64,000 bases of DNA from Actinomadura opuntiae (GCF_030283205.1 NZ_JASNWF010000012.1:62001-126000), one strand, 5' to 3'; shown: positions 24,241 to 32,376, numbered from the stretch's first letter. Program-made: numbers and translations. Notes: generated by a model from the sequence alone, not told the origin.

Positions 24241-25397
24241 ACAGGTTCCATCCACGGTGTGCGGCGCCGGGGGCTGTCACTGGGATCGCGGACGGGAGCA
24301 CCGCGGAGCAGCGCCGCCAGCCGGTCCGCGGCGGCGTCCCAGCTCCACCGCTCCCGGGCCCACGCCCGCCCCTCCGCACCCATCCGCGCGGCCTGCCCGG
24401 GATCCGCCAGCAGCCGGTGCAGCGCGAGCGCCGGCTCGTCGGGTTCGCCGGCGTCGACGAGCAGGCCCGTCCGCCCGTCCACGAGGGCCTCCGGGCTGCC
24501 GCCGGACCGGCCGACCACCACCGGCAGCCCCGCCGCGGACGCCTCCAGCACCGACAGCCCGAGCCCCTCGGTCTGCAGCCCGCGCCGATCGTCCCGGCAC
24601 GGCAGCGTGAAGACGTCGGCCGCCGCATAGTAGTACGGCAGGTCGGCGGGCGTGACGGGGCCGGCCAGCGTGACCGTCCCTGGCGGCGCCTGCGCCGCCA
24701 GCTCCGCGAGCCTTCGCCGCATCGGGCCGTCCCCGACGATGACGAGCCGCGCGTCCGGATGCCTGCGCACCACGTCCGGCCACGCGCGCAGCAGCACGTC
24801 ATGCCCCTTCCGCCGCACCAGCCGCGCCACGCTCAGCACCACCGGACCCTCGCCCAGCCCGTGCCGCCGGCGGATCCGCGCCCCGTCCAGCCCTGGCCGG
24901 AACCGGTCGGTGTCCACGGCCCCGGCCAGCTGCACCAGCCGCGTCCGGTCGCCCACGGCCGCCTCCAGCGCCGGCAGCGTCCCCGCGCTCAAATGCGTGA
25001 CCACGTCGAACGATCGCACCACCGCCCTGAGCGCCGCCCGTGTCGGCGGCGCCCGGAACCACCCGAGCTCCTGCCCGTGCGTCGACCCGACCAGCCGCCG
25101 CACCCCCGCCGCCCGCACCAGCGGCGCGTACAGCCCGAACGGCGCCACCGCCGTGATCCACGCCGTCTCCGCACCATGCCGCGCCACCAGCCGCCGCAAC
25201 CCCCGGAACAGCAGGTACCCGCGCCTCCGCACCACCGGGAAGTCCAACCCGGCGTCGAACTCCGCAGCTCCCGGCCACGCGGGCGCGACCACCAGCACCC
25301 GCTCCGCGGGCAGCCGCCGCACCAGCTCCCACGTGAACGTCTGGACACCGCCCGACTCCGGCGGAAAGTGCCCACTGAGAACCAGAGTCCGCGGCAT
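24219..25397 (-). CDS. GT4 glycosyltransferase resembling phosphatidylinositol mannosyltransferase PimB'
   Basis: 392 aa. ATG at 25397 chosen because MPRTLVLSGHFPPESGGVQTF is the standard GT-B start; an ATG two codons earlier (25403) sits closer to the same GGAGGGG site. C-terminal donor domain: LSVARLVRRKGHDVLLRAWP, GDGPMRRRLAELA, then TLPCRDDRRGLQTEGLGLSV-LEASAAGLPVV, which closely matches the PimB' EX7E region. It probably moves mannose from GDP-mannose to a lipid or glycan on the cytoplasmic membrane face. It overlaps the MFS gene, so the two form one transcription unit. Confidence 0.88.
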   Translation of the reverse strand: MPRTLVLSGHFPPESGGVQTFTWELVRRLPAERVLVVAPAWPGAAEFDAGLDFPVVRRRGYLLFRGLRRLVARHGAETAWITAVAPFGLYAPLVRAAGVRRLVGSTHGQELGWFRAPPTRAALRAVVRSFDVVTHLSAGTLPALEAAVGDRTRLVQLAGAVDTDRFRPGLDGARIRRRHGLGEGPVVLSVARLVRRKGHDVLLRAWPDVVRRHPDARLVIVGDGPMRRRLAELAAQAPPGTVTLAGPVTPADLPYYYAAADVFTLPCRDDRRGLQTEGLGLSVLEASAAGLPVVVGRSGGSPEALVDGRTGLLVDAGEPDEPALALHRLLADPGQAARMGAEGRAWARERWSWDAAADRLAALLRGAPVRDPSDSPRRRTPWMEPVWHSRSS

Positions 25398-25561
25398 CTC
25401 CATGCCCCTCCGAATGCCCGCCCAGCGCCACCACACACACCCAACGGACCGCCCACCCAGCAGGCTTGCCCTGCGCTACTACTCGGCGTGCTCGTCGACG
25501 AGGACACCGTCGGCGAGCCCCCTCTCTCGCCCCTAGAACTTGAAGGACCAGCCGGATGCGA

Positions 25562-25834
25562 TCAACGGAGCGTGTCGTTCTTTAAAAACAGCAGACAGAG
25601 CCGAATGAGTGCAACCATCGATATAGTGAATAGCAGCACAAAAGCCGCTGGCACAAGTATATTATTGTCGGATATTCCAGAAATTGCCAGCCACGATCCT
25701 GTTGAGCTGTTCATGACGCCTACGGATCGCCATTTGCGTTTCACGTCGCCCGCTCTTCGTGCACTGACAGCAAATGATATAGCTCCACAAAATAGCATCA
25801 CCAACCCGCAGGCGAGGTTCGGCTCGTTACTCAT
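25562..25834 (-). CDS. small two-helix membrane protein
   Basis: 90 aa. ATG at 25834 is used because TAGGAG stands right before it; ATG 25846 is alternative. Two membrane segments are visible (CGLVMLFCGAISFAVSARRA and VPAAFVLLFTISMVALIRLC) joined by a loop of ~30 residues. Family not recognised. The base composition is visibly poorer in GC than the genes on the other side (24-25 kb), like the distal ESX genes upstream. It is the last gene on this strand after the ESX cassette, with a 218-bp gap; membership in the cassette is likely but unproven. Confidence 0.6.
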   Translation of the reverse strand: MSNEPNLACGLVMLFCGAISFAVSARRAGDVKRKWRSVGVMNSSTGSWLAISGISDNNILVPAAFVLLFTISMVALIRLCLLFLKNDTLR

Positions 25835-26052
25835 GTCTCCTACCATTGCAGATCAGAAGAAATGATCAAAAGCGCCGTAAATTGCGCCGCCGAACCCATC
25901 TAAAGTGCCCCCAATCCCTATCCCGCCCAGCGTTCAACCCAGTCGACAACGCCACGAAACAACATGGCAGTCGCCTCAGCGAGCACCGATGTGCCCTCAC
26001 TGCGGGAGAGGAAAGTGCGACGAGCCCATCGAGCGCACATCGCGGAACGATC
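25835..26052. other. non-coding gap with lower GC
   Basis: 218 bp between the small membrane protein and the lipoprotein gene, both on the minus strand. I see no convincing ORF, strong hairpin or repeat; it presumably holds the promoter of the membrane protein. Confidence 0.5.
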
Positions 26053-26643
26053 TCAGTGGGTTCGCATTCCCTGCAAGTTGTTCAGTGTTTCCTTCGCCAG
26101 CTGGGCGGCATTCGTTGTCACGTTCGGCCCGATTGTAGGGCTGGACTCATCTGCTCCAGGCAGATAGGAAAGCGTGAATTCCAGGTTCGCGTCCCTGACA
26201 TAGACATCAATCGAGCCGTTGGCGGCCGACGGGGCGGGCGAGTCGATGTCCTCGCCTCTAATAAATGCTTCGCTTCCGAGTTCATGCAATTCTCGGCATG
26301 CCACCCCACGGCAGGCCGAGCGGCCGAGCTTGAAACTCTTGGCGGCAGTAGTCGCGCCGCCGTTCTTCGGGGAGTGGAACACCTCTGCCAATCTCAACGA
26401 AGGACCCGTCGGCGAACTGTTCCAAGAACATACCGACTGCTTGTCGCCTGGCCGAGACCCGGGTGGCCGCGACGGTTCGGCGGTTGCATTGTTGCCTACA
26501 TACCTCTGAAGTGATGAAGAGCCGATCAGTTTGCAGGAATCGACGGCATCCGGGTAGCTCCGCTCATGGGAGTCGGACGATGCCGATGTACAGCCGGCCG
26601 TGACCAGCAGCCCGAAGCCGATCGCACATAGGAGTGGTTTCAT
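26053..26643 (-). CDS. lipoprotein of the ESX cassette, DUF3558-like
   Basis: 196 aa from the ATG at 26643, which overlaps the TGA of the upstream WXG-like gene (ATGA). Signal MKPLLCAIGFGLLVTAGC with the lipobox VTAGC (lipid Cys about 18). The mature domain has spaced cysteines (VDSCKLI, SVCSWNSS, SACRGVACREL) and the CxW pattern typical of DUF3558-type actinobacterial lipoproteins. Outer-face membrane anchored. Its coupling to a WXG-like gene suggests it works with, or protects from, that substrate. No enzymatic motif. Confidence 0.78.
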   Translation of the reverse strand: MKPLLCAIGFGLLVTAGCTSASSDSHERSYPDAVDSCKLIGSSSLQRYVGNNATAEPSRPPGSRPGDKQSVCSWNSSPTGPSLRLAEVFHSPKNGGATTAAKSFKLGRSACRGVACRELHELGSEAFIRGEDIDSPAPSAANGSIDVYVRDANLEFTLSYLPGADESSPTIGPNVTTNAAQLAKETLNNLQGMRTH

Positions 26644-27332
26644 GTGGGCGTCCAAGCGTGCAAGTCGAGCATCCCCTCCGTAGGCCGGGGGAGAGCCCGA
26701 ATACCGTTGATATTCTTCAGGGCGGCGTTCAAGGCGACACTGTAGCTTTTATTGGCGTCGATGGCGGCATTTATCAAATTGGTGACGTTGTCCGCGAACT
26801 CGGAGAGCAGAGAGGTGAAATGCTTGATGACGAGAGCGAGAGAAGCGCCATCGGTTGCTCCTGCCGCCGCCACCGCCAGGACCGCCTTCCAGTCGCCGAG
26901 GAGTCCGCCACCGAAATCCAGAAGGCTCTGGGCGCATTTTGAGATGAACGTTATGCCGTTTTTGTATGCATCTATGACGGCGGAATACATCTGGGTGGTG
27001 GCATCGAGGACCCCTTGCAGGGACGTGACATTGTTGGTTATCGTTGTTTTGGCGTCCAACGCGTAGGGGTTGAAGCCGTTCGCGGCGCCGCCTGTCCATC
27101 TGGTCTGTAATTGACTGTGTGCTCGCGAGACACCCTCAAATGAGTCGCTCATGGAGCGGATGGCGTTCTCCCACTCCGTTACTGCACGCTGAATGTTGTT
27201 GGGGTGCCCTATCATGTCGCGCACCATGTCCAGGGCGTCAAGTGCCTGGTGATGGTTGGTTATCTCCGCGGCCTTCCTCACGGTGGCGGCGTCATCGTGA
27301 GGAAAAGGCGCCGGCTCTTCGAGTGTCGTCAT
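26640..27332 (-). CDS. WXG/ESX-like secreted substrate, 230 aa
   Basis: ATG at 27332 overlaps the upstream stop (ATGA); stop overlaps the next start in the same way. The N-terminal ~110 residues are helical with a WXG-type turn (LQTRWTGGAANGF), followed by a central helix and a hydrophobic region (LLGDWKAVLAVAAAGATDGA) and more helices to the end. No enzyme motif recognised. Size and turn fit the long WXG100-like substrates of type VII secretion; the hydrophobic segment could insert in membranes. The next gene encodes a lipoprotein, a pairing seen for exported toxins and their partners, so a toxin role is a possible but untested reading. Confidence 0.75.
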   Translation of the reverse strand: MTTLEEPAPFPHDDAATVRKAAEITNHHQALDALDMVRDMIGHPNNIQRAVTEWENAIRSMSDSFEGVSRAHSQLQTRWTGGAANGFNPYALDAKTTITNNVTSLQGVLDATTQMYSAVIDAYKNGITFISKCAQSLLDFGGGLLGDWKAVLAVAAAGATDGASLALVIKHFTSLLSEFADNVTNLINAAIDANKSYSVALNAALKNINGIRALPRPTEGMLDLHAWTPT

Positions 27333-27643
27333 TTGAGTATGTCCCGGAGGAGGTCGAGGCTCTTGTGCTCGGCGTGACCATAGTTCGCGGCCACGAGATC
27401 CAGGGCATATGCCATGAGATCAAGGTTCGCCACCCCCTGATCTATCTTTTGCCATACGTGATCGACACCGGCGTTGTACTTCGAGACAACGTTCGTCTTC
27501 TTGCCGATAATCCCGAGATCATCGGAGCTGAGTTTGGCATTCGCCAGGGTGTTGGTGATGGCAAGCCAGTTTGTATTGGCTGAAACGAGATACTTCGCGG
27601 CCTCGCGGAGAGACTCGCGCTGGACGCTGTACCTATCGGCCAC
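27329..27643 (-). CDS. small helical ESX-associated protein (EspC-like)
   Basis: 104 aa, GTG start at 27643 overlapping the upstream gene by 11 bp. All-helical with MADRYSVQRESLREAAKYLV at the start and no WXG, but resembling the EspC-like family of type VII secreted proteins, in which two helices pack against a WXG partner. It immediately precedes the 230-aa WXG-like protein with ATGA overlap, so I infer a heterodimer of the two. Weak ribosome site, consistent with translational coupling. Confidence 0.68.
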   Translation of the reverse strand: MADRYSVQRESLREAAKYLVSANTNWLAITNTLANAKLSSDDLGIIGKKTNVVSKYNAGVDHVWQKIDQGVANLDLMAYALDLVAANYGHAEHKSLDLLRDILK

Positions 27644-28001
27644 GAGCTTGATGCTTTCTAGTTGAGAGTGACGAGTTGCCGGCGGAAGCGCCGTGAGCGG
27701 GAAGGCGGAGAGAACTTCTAGCCGCCTCGGCTGCAGCGTTGACAGCTCTCACCAGTTCCCTCCCGAACTCCTCCGCACTGCACCTCCTGATACGCCGGGG
27801 ATCTAAGTGGATTTGCCGAAGTTGTCCCAGTCCGTTCACTTCGACGGTCCCCAGACCACCCCTGATCTCGATCTCAATGCTTCGATCGATATTCTGTCGG
27901 GCGTTCGCCGCAACCTTTTTGGTTTCGGCCTGGAGAGAATCGACCAGATTTCCCAGCGCGCGCACGCTGTCTGCGATTTCGTCGCTATTGGACATCTTCA
28001 T
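27633..28001 (-). CDS. YbaB/EbfC-like protein, second of two
   Basis: About 122 aa from ATG 28001; ATG 27995 and 28019 are also in frame and the start is not certain because it overlaps the gene upstream. Helix (LGNLVDSLQAETKKVAANAR), a beta hairpin with GGLGTVEVNGLGQLRQIHLD, and a C-terminal helix form the YbaB/EbfC tweezer fold, a DNA-binding nucleoid-associated family. The GTVEVNGLG turn is the family mark. In type VII loci of Actinobacteria such proteins are often found; their role there is not settled. Basic C-terminal tail. Confidence 0.7.
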   Translation of the reverse strand: MKMSNSDEIADSVRALGNLVDSLQAETKKVAANARQNIDRSIEIEIRGGLGTVEVNGLGQLRQIHLDPRRIRRCSAEEFGRELVRAVNAAAEAARSSLRLPAHGASAGNSSLSTRKHQARGR

Positions 28002-28566
28002 CGACCAACTTTTGGGCATCCTGAAGATGTGTCAGCCAATCGCTGGTTGCACCAGCGCGAGCCTGGGCGATCACTGTCATTATGAGTGACGAAATCACTT
28101 TGGATTGCTGCGTCTTCAACATGTCAGGTGAAACGCTCATGTCAAGTAGTCGACCGTTCCCGTCGACGGTAACACAAATACCTTTTTCTGGACTTTTGGC
28201 AGTGTACTGCCGCAACGACGCCTCGTCAATGACGAGGGCCAGGATCTCATGTCGCTTCTCCTGGAAGCTGCGAATGTTCTCTGCGCTCTGTATGGAATCA
28301 CCGGCAGTGGAAGGTGTCGACGGGGAAAGTGATACCTTTTCTTCGGCGTTCAAATCTTTGTCGCCGCGGGCCGTCGATGCTTGCGTAGGAATGCTCTCTT
28401 CGATCTCCGACTCGCCGTTGTCGAGTGTTCTTCCGGTGGAGCCGATGCCGCTTCCCCTGCCTTGGCGACGAGCGGCGGCCCTCCTGCGGTCCTCAATGTC
28501 CTCGGCCGTGCGAGGCGCATTCGAGATGCTGATGTTGAGTTCATCTCGTAATCTGTTCTTAGTCAT
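27985..28566 (-). CDS. YbaB/EbfC-like protein with disordered N-terminal extension, first of two
   Basis: 193 aa, ATG at 28566. The first ~100 residues are charged and disordered (RRRAAARRQGRGSGIGSTGR, ESEIEESIPTQAST). The C-terminal ~90 residues have the YbaB-like arrangement: helix with FQEKRHEILALV, hairpin GICVTVDGNGRLLDMSV, and a long helix KVISSLIMTVIAQARAG. Its end overlaps the start of the second YbaB-like gene. Two adjacent YbaB-like proteins could form a heterodimer. Binding to DNA or to ESX substrates is open. Confidence 0.68.
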   Translation of the reverse strand: MTKNRLRDELNISISNAPRTAEDIEDRRRAAARRQGRGSGIGSTGRTLDNGESEIEESIPTQASTARGDKDLNAEEKVSLSPSTPSTAGDSIQSAENIRSFQEKRHEILALVIDEASLRQYTAKSPEKGICVTVDGNGRLLDMSVSPDMLKTQQSKVISSLIMTVIAQARAGATSDWLTHLQDAQKLVDEDVQ

Positions 28567-28606
28567 TGGCCATCACCGCGGCGTCACCTCATCGGCATGT
28601 AGATCG

Positions 28607-29788
28607 TCAAAAAGATTTCCGACCGCCGCGTCGACGGTAAAGGACGGTCACGGCAACCGCCACGGCGGCCGTCAAAGCAAACATCGTGCCAAGAATAATA
28701 TAGACCCTAGAATGGTCGTCTCTTTCTTCTGTTGCTGTTTGGCGTGCAGTCCTGACCGGTCGGCGCTCCGTTTTCTGCTCCGCGCCTCGCTTTTCGAAAG
28801 AGGTATAGACAGGATTTGGAGCCGTCTCTGGGACGTCGGCGGTCAGGGCCTTGTAGGGGATCAGGGCGCCGTAGCCGGTCTTCTTGTCCCAGCCCTTGGG
28901 GCCTACGTCTCGCGCTGTGGCCAGCATGCGCTGCACAATCTCGCGCCCGGACATGTGCGGGAATCGCGACCTCATCAAGGCCACCACTCCCGAGGTGAGT
29001 GCCGCTGCTTGGCTTGTTCCGTTCAGTCCTGAAATGAACGCGCCTGTCCTGCCTATCGACCCCACGGAGACGCCAGGAGCGGCCAAGGCGACGTTAGACC
29101 CGGGCGTTGATTTCGCCCATGGTACGAGTTTCGCACTGACTGCCCCCACGGTCAGTACACCCGGACAGTTGGCAGGAGTGTATTCGGAGTCGTACAGGGG
29201 GTCATTGCCTGCGCCTGCTACCAAGACCACATCATGGTCGATGGCGTAACCGACTGCGGATCGTATGCCGTCCGGGCATCTGGCGGCCGGGATCACCTCC
29301 GACATGTTGATTACTTTGGCTCCATGATCCACGGCATAGCGGATGTCCTTCGCAAATCCAAAGGTGGACGAGACGACGGGAAGTATGCGGCTCTTCGGTG
29401 CGATGCCGGCCATTCCGCTGCCTGAGCCCCGACCCGCGATCAGAGCGGCCATTCCGGTCCCGTGCCCACCGGATTTCGTATCAGTGTCCGTGCGCCCGTC
29501 GCCGTTCGGCGAGCTGTCGCCTCCGCTGCCGGGCAACACCGCGCCGTTCAGCTCCGGGAGTCGTGCGTTCACGCCTGTGTCGATCAGGCCTAGGGTGACG
29601 CCCTCGCCTTCGGTGAGCGGCCACACTCTCCCGGATACCTGCCAGGCGTCGAACCACCACTCCTCTTCACGCGGTGCCGGTGCCGCCTGAGCGGGGGGAC
29701 CGTTGAGCGAGAGGACGGTCAGAACCGTGACCAGGGCTGCGATTTTCCTTGCGCGTGGAGTCGTTCGCTCAAGGAGATCAACTGCCAT
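28607..29788 (-). CDS. mycP: mycosin, type VII secretion-associated subtilisin-like protease
   Basis: 393 aa. Signal peptide (ARKIAALVTVLTVLSLNGPP-AQA), subtilase domain with catalytic Asp70 (GLIDTGVN), His109 (SGGHGTGMAALIAG) and Ser259 (NGTSQAAALTSGVV), oxyanion Asn195 (AGAGND), then a linker and a C-terminal membrane helix (VYIILGTMFALTAAVAVAVT) with an RRRGGRK tail inside. This is the MycP layout: a membrane-anchored protease needed for ESX stability and for trimming some substrates. Overlaps the Pro-rich substrate gene by 11 bp, so it is in the same operon. It is the only conserved ESX machine part in the window. Confidence 0.92.
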   Translation of the reverse strand: MAVDLLERTTPRARKIAALVTVLTVLSLNGPPAQAAPAPREEEWWFDAWQVSGRVWPLTEGEGVTLGLIDTGVNARLPELNGAVLPGSGGDSSPNGDGRTDTDTKSGGHGTGMAALIAGRGSGSGMAGIAPKSRILPVVSSTFGFAKDIRYAVDHGAKVINMSEVIPAARCPDGIRSAVGYAIDHDVVLVAGAGNDPLYDSEYTPANCPGVLTVGAVSAKLVPWAKSTPGSNVALAAPGVSVGSIGRTGAFISGLNGTSQAAALTSGVVALMRSRFPHMSGREIVQRMLATARDVGPKGWDKKTGYGALIPYKALTADVPETAPNPVYTSFEKRGAEQKTERRPVRTARQTATEERDDHSRVYIILGTMFALTAAVAVAVTVLYRRRGGRKSF

Positions 29789-31202
29789 GTTCTGAGCTTC
29801 TCTCGGCCTGATCAGTGCTGCCGAGCACTCTCGGCGAGACCTCTGTTTCGTCCTTCCAAAGGGAATCGTCCTCGACCAGGTGGACGTCTCTGGTCCGCTC
29901 TCCGTTCCTGCCGCCGCCTCCGATCGTCCCGCTCATGGGCAAGCCGGTGCCGCCGGCTCCCTGACGTGCCTCTGTCATGGACATGGCGCTGCCCATGTTG
30001 TTCGGGCGCAGGCCTCCACTTCGAAGTACGCCGTCTGTCGATACCTGCCGTGGTCCACCGACAGGTCCGTATGGTTCGAGTGGCTCCGACCCGACGCCTC
30101 CCAGCCCCTTGAAGCCGGTACCACCTATCACCCCGCGGGGCGATAGGCCCCTCGGACTCCCTGGACCTGGATTTCCTTCTTGTGGTCCCGGGGGATCCGT
30201 GAACTGTGGGAGGCGAGGCCTTCTGCCTCCTCCCTGGGGCCCTGGAACCGAGCGCGGCGGAATGCTCTCGCCTGTTGGCGGCCATGAGGTGCCGCCACCG
30301 CCGATCGCGGGAGGAATCTGCCCGTGGCCAGGAACGGTCCGGCCATCGTGGATCGGTGCGGCCGTCCCTGGGGGATTGGGTGCTCCGCCTGGGGGCTGAC
30401 CCGAGCCAGGGCCCGACCCAGCCAGGTCCGTGGGACTACCGGCATGTGGTGGCGCCGGGAGGGCCGTCCCCGGCTCGCCGGAAGGCCGCTCGGCCGTTCG
30501 TGGATCCGAACTGTGAGCGGGAGCCGTCTGTAGCGATGGTGCAGCCTGACCGCCTCCATTGCCGACTAGCGGACCACTGAGCGCAGAGACACCTGCGCCC
30601 GTGCTCTGCCCACCGGCTCCCGACGCCCCACCGGGCGCTTCCGATCCGGCGCCGCCTCCGCTGCGGGGAGCATCCCAGACGGGCTTCGGCGAGTCGAGGA
30701 TGAGTGTGGCGGGGATCTGGTCAAAGGCGGAGGCGAGGGAAGTGTTCGTCTTGGCCAGGGCCTGTTGAGCGGCCTTGGTGTCGGCGGGCGACGCCGCGGC
30801 TTCACCGACTATGCCCGGCACGAGTGCCGCCGGTCCGGTCGGGGCCGGGATCTGAGGCGGGTTTCGAAGTGCCGCGACGCCACTGGACATGGCCGTTCCG
30901 AACTGGCTGCTCGCTTTGGCGATCGTGGCGGCGTTCTCGGTGAGCTGTTTGATCTCGCTCGTGCCGACCTGCTGAGCGTCTCCGTCCCAGATCTGGTTCA
31001 GCCGCTTGGTGTGCTGCCCGAGGCGCTGTTCGAGATCCTGCAGCGCGCCTTGCAGCTTGGTGTAGGCCTGCTGGAGCGCTTCGAGGTCCGTCGGCTTGAC
31101 GTTCGCGAAGAAGGTCTTGATGGTCAGGTAGTCGTACTGGGCCGGGTCACCGTGACCGAGGGATCCGGTGCGGATACCGCGCTCGTACGGGTGCAGTGTC
31201 AA
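29778..31202 (-). CDS. large Pro/Gly-rich ESX substrate with helical N-terminal domain
   Basis: 474 aa, TTG start at 31202 with GAGGAGGT upstream. Residues 1-170 are helical with a WXG-like turn (LNQIWDGDAQQVGT), the PPE/EspB-like substrate fold. Residues 180-440 are Gly/Pro/Ser-rich and disordered, with many PxG repeats. Not an enzyme by sequence. It precedes the mycosin directly (11-bp overlap). I infer a surface or secreted substrate, perhaps processed by the mycosin. The low-complexity tail tends to be misread as IF-2 or collagen-like. Confidence 0.78.
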   Translation of the reverse strand: MTLHPYERGIRTGSLGHGDPAQYDYLTIKTFFANVKPTDLEALQQAYTKLQGALQDLEQRLGQHTKRLNQIWDGDAQQVGTSEIKQLTENAATIAKASSQFGTAMSSGVAALRNPPQIPAPTGPAALVPGIVGEAAASPADTKAAQQALAKTNTSLASAFDQIPATLILDSPKPVWDAPRSGGGAGSEAPGGASGAGGQSTGAGVSALSGPLVGNGGGQAAPSLQTAPAHSSDPRTAERPSGEPGTALPAPPHAGSPTDLAGSGPGSGQPPGGAPNPPGTAAPIHDGRTVPGHGQIPPAIGGGGTSWPPTGESIPPRSVPGPQGGGRRPRLPQFTDPPGPQEGNPGPGSPRGLSPRGVIGGTGFKGLGGVGSEPLEPYGPVGGPRQVSTDGVLRSGGLRPNNMGSAMSMTEARQGAGGTGLPMSGTIGGGGRNGERTRDVHLVEDDSLWKDETEVSPRVLGSTDQAERSSEHGS

Positions 31203-31251
31203 TGCCGGTTACCTCCTCGCCGATCAGAAATCGTCTGGTGGGGTGTCTCGT

Positions 31252-31710
31252 CTACCAGGGGGTGACGTTCTTTGGCGCCGCGCTGTTGGCCGCGGTCTTC
31301 GCCCCATCCTCTGCCTTGCCGTAAGTCTTGGCCGCCGCCTCTATCCGGCCGGCTTCCGCGTAGCAACCCTGCACGAACTGCTCGAGGCCGGTGAGCATGT
31401 TGGTGTGGGCTGTGTTGACTTTGGAGGCCAGTTGCTGGGCGACGTCCCAGCCGCCTACCTCGTGTACCTGGATCTTGAGGGCTTGGACGGCCTGTTCCAG
31501 GGCCTTGACGTCGTTGCGCATCTCGTCGGCGACCTTGAGGAGTTCCCGGCGGCGGACCTCGTACTTGCCGGCGCCTCGGGACGGTCGGCCGGCGGCCGCC
31601 GGTTGGGGGGCGGGCTGCCGGGGGGCGGCGCTCGGGGGAGTGGCGGGGGGTGGGGAGCCGTTCGGGAACAGGAGCTGGTTCAGGTCGTTCGAGGGGTCTT
31701 GGGGAGGCAT
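31252..31710 (-). CDS. helical ESX-associated protein with Pro-rich N-terminus
   Basis: 152 aa, ATG at 31710. Residues 1-45 are Pro/Ala-rich (PPPATPPSAAPRQPAPQPAA); residues 48-150 form two helices with a GGWDV turn (QVHEVGGWDVAQQLASKVNT), i.e. a WXG-like hairpin. It lies between the WXG100 pair and the large substrate. I take it as another substrate or partner protein of the type VII system. Family not named with certainty. Confidence 0.72.
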   Translation of the reverse strand: MPPQDPSNDLNQLLFPNGSPPPATPPSAAPRQPAPQPAAAGRPSRGAGKYEVRRRELLKVADEMRNDVKALEQAVQALKIQVHEVGGWDVAQQLASKVNTAHTNMLTGLEQFVQGCYAEAGRIEAAAKTYGKAEDGAKTAANSAAPKNVTPW

Positions 31711-31726
31711 GGGCGGTCCTTGGGGG

Positions 31727-32023
31727 TCAGCTGCTCCACATGGCGGTGTTCTGGCGTTCGGCGCCGAGGTGGATGTCGTGGGATTCGCCGATGACCTTGC
31801 TCATGCTGGAGACGGCGGTGGCCATGCGCTGGGCGGCCAGTTTCCATTCGCGGGATTTCTGTTCGTAGGCGTGGCGGGCGTCGCCGTCCCATTCGGCCAG
31901 GTGGGCGCGGACCTGGCTGTCGAGGGTGTCCAGGGTGGCCTGGTAGCTCTTGAGGGCGCTGGTGAAGTTGGCCTGGGCGTTTTGCATGCCGCCGAAGTTG
32001 ACGTAGGTGTAGTCGGTGCTCAT
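31727..32023 (-). CDS. WXG100 family protein, second of the pair
   Basis: 98 aa, ATG at 32023. Two helices with the WXG turn as WDG (HLAEWDGDARHAYEQ) and the C-terminal secretion-signal-like YEQKSREW in the second helix (YxxxD/E motif as YEQKS). Typical length for EsxA/EsxB. It lies 38 bp after the other WXG100 gene; the two products are expected to form a heterodimer secreted by the type VII system. Confidence 0.9.
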   Translation of the reverse strand: MSTDYTYVNFGGMQNAQANFTSALKSYQATLDTLDSQVRAHLAEWDGDARHAYEQKSREWKLAAQRMATAVSSMSKVIGESHDIHLGAERQNTAMWSS

Positions 32024-32061
32024 CGCCGGTCCTCCAGGTGTGGGGGTGTGGGGAGTGGTGG

Positions 32062-32376
32062 TCAGCCGTTGACCAGGCCTTTGAGGGTGTTGACGCGGGC
32101 GGTCTTGTTCTGTTCGGCGGTCTGGAACTTGGCGCGGGTGTCCACGAGCTTTTCGTGGATGAGGTTCAGGTCTTTGAGGACCTTGGCGAACTCGGTCTCG
32201 AAGAGGTTGTAGACCTGGGTGAAGGCGGCGGAGGACTCGCCCTTCCAGGCGCTTTGGAGTTCGGCGTGGTGGGTGTTGAGCTGGTTCTTGATCTGGCCGA
32301 TCTGGCCGTGGGTGTCCTGGACGTTGCCGGCGGCCTGCTGCATGTGCTGCCGGTTGACCGATGACTGGTTGGTCAT
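32062..32376 (-). CDS. WXG100 family protein, first of the pair
   Basis: 104 aa, ATG at 32376 preceded by GAAGGAGAA. WXG turn as WKG (LQSAWKGESSAAFTQ) between two long helices; YNLFETEF in the second helix. It heads the ESX transcription unit. EsxA/B-like; the partner is the next gene. No signal peptide, as expected for ESX cargo. Confidence 0.9.
   Translation of the reverse strand: MTNQSSVNRQHMQQAAGNVQDTHGQIGQIKNQLNTHHAELQSAWKGESSAAFTQVYNLFETEFAKVLKDLNLIHEKLVDTRAKFQTAEQNKTARVNTLKGLVNG

Noticed and set aside
22355..24802. 815-codon minus-strand open frame
   Set aside because: Covers the MFS and glycosyltransferase genes in a wrong frame; composition is Arg/Gly-rich with no domain.
29778..31202. 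translation initiation factor IF-2 or collagen-like protein
   Set aside because: The Pro/Gly-rich part gives such spurious matches; there is no GTPase domain and the N-terminal part is an ESX-type helical domain.
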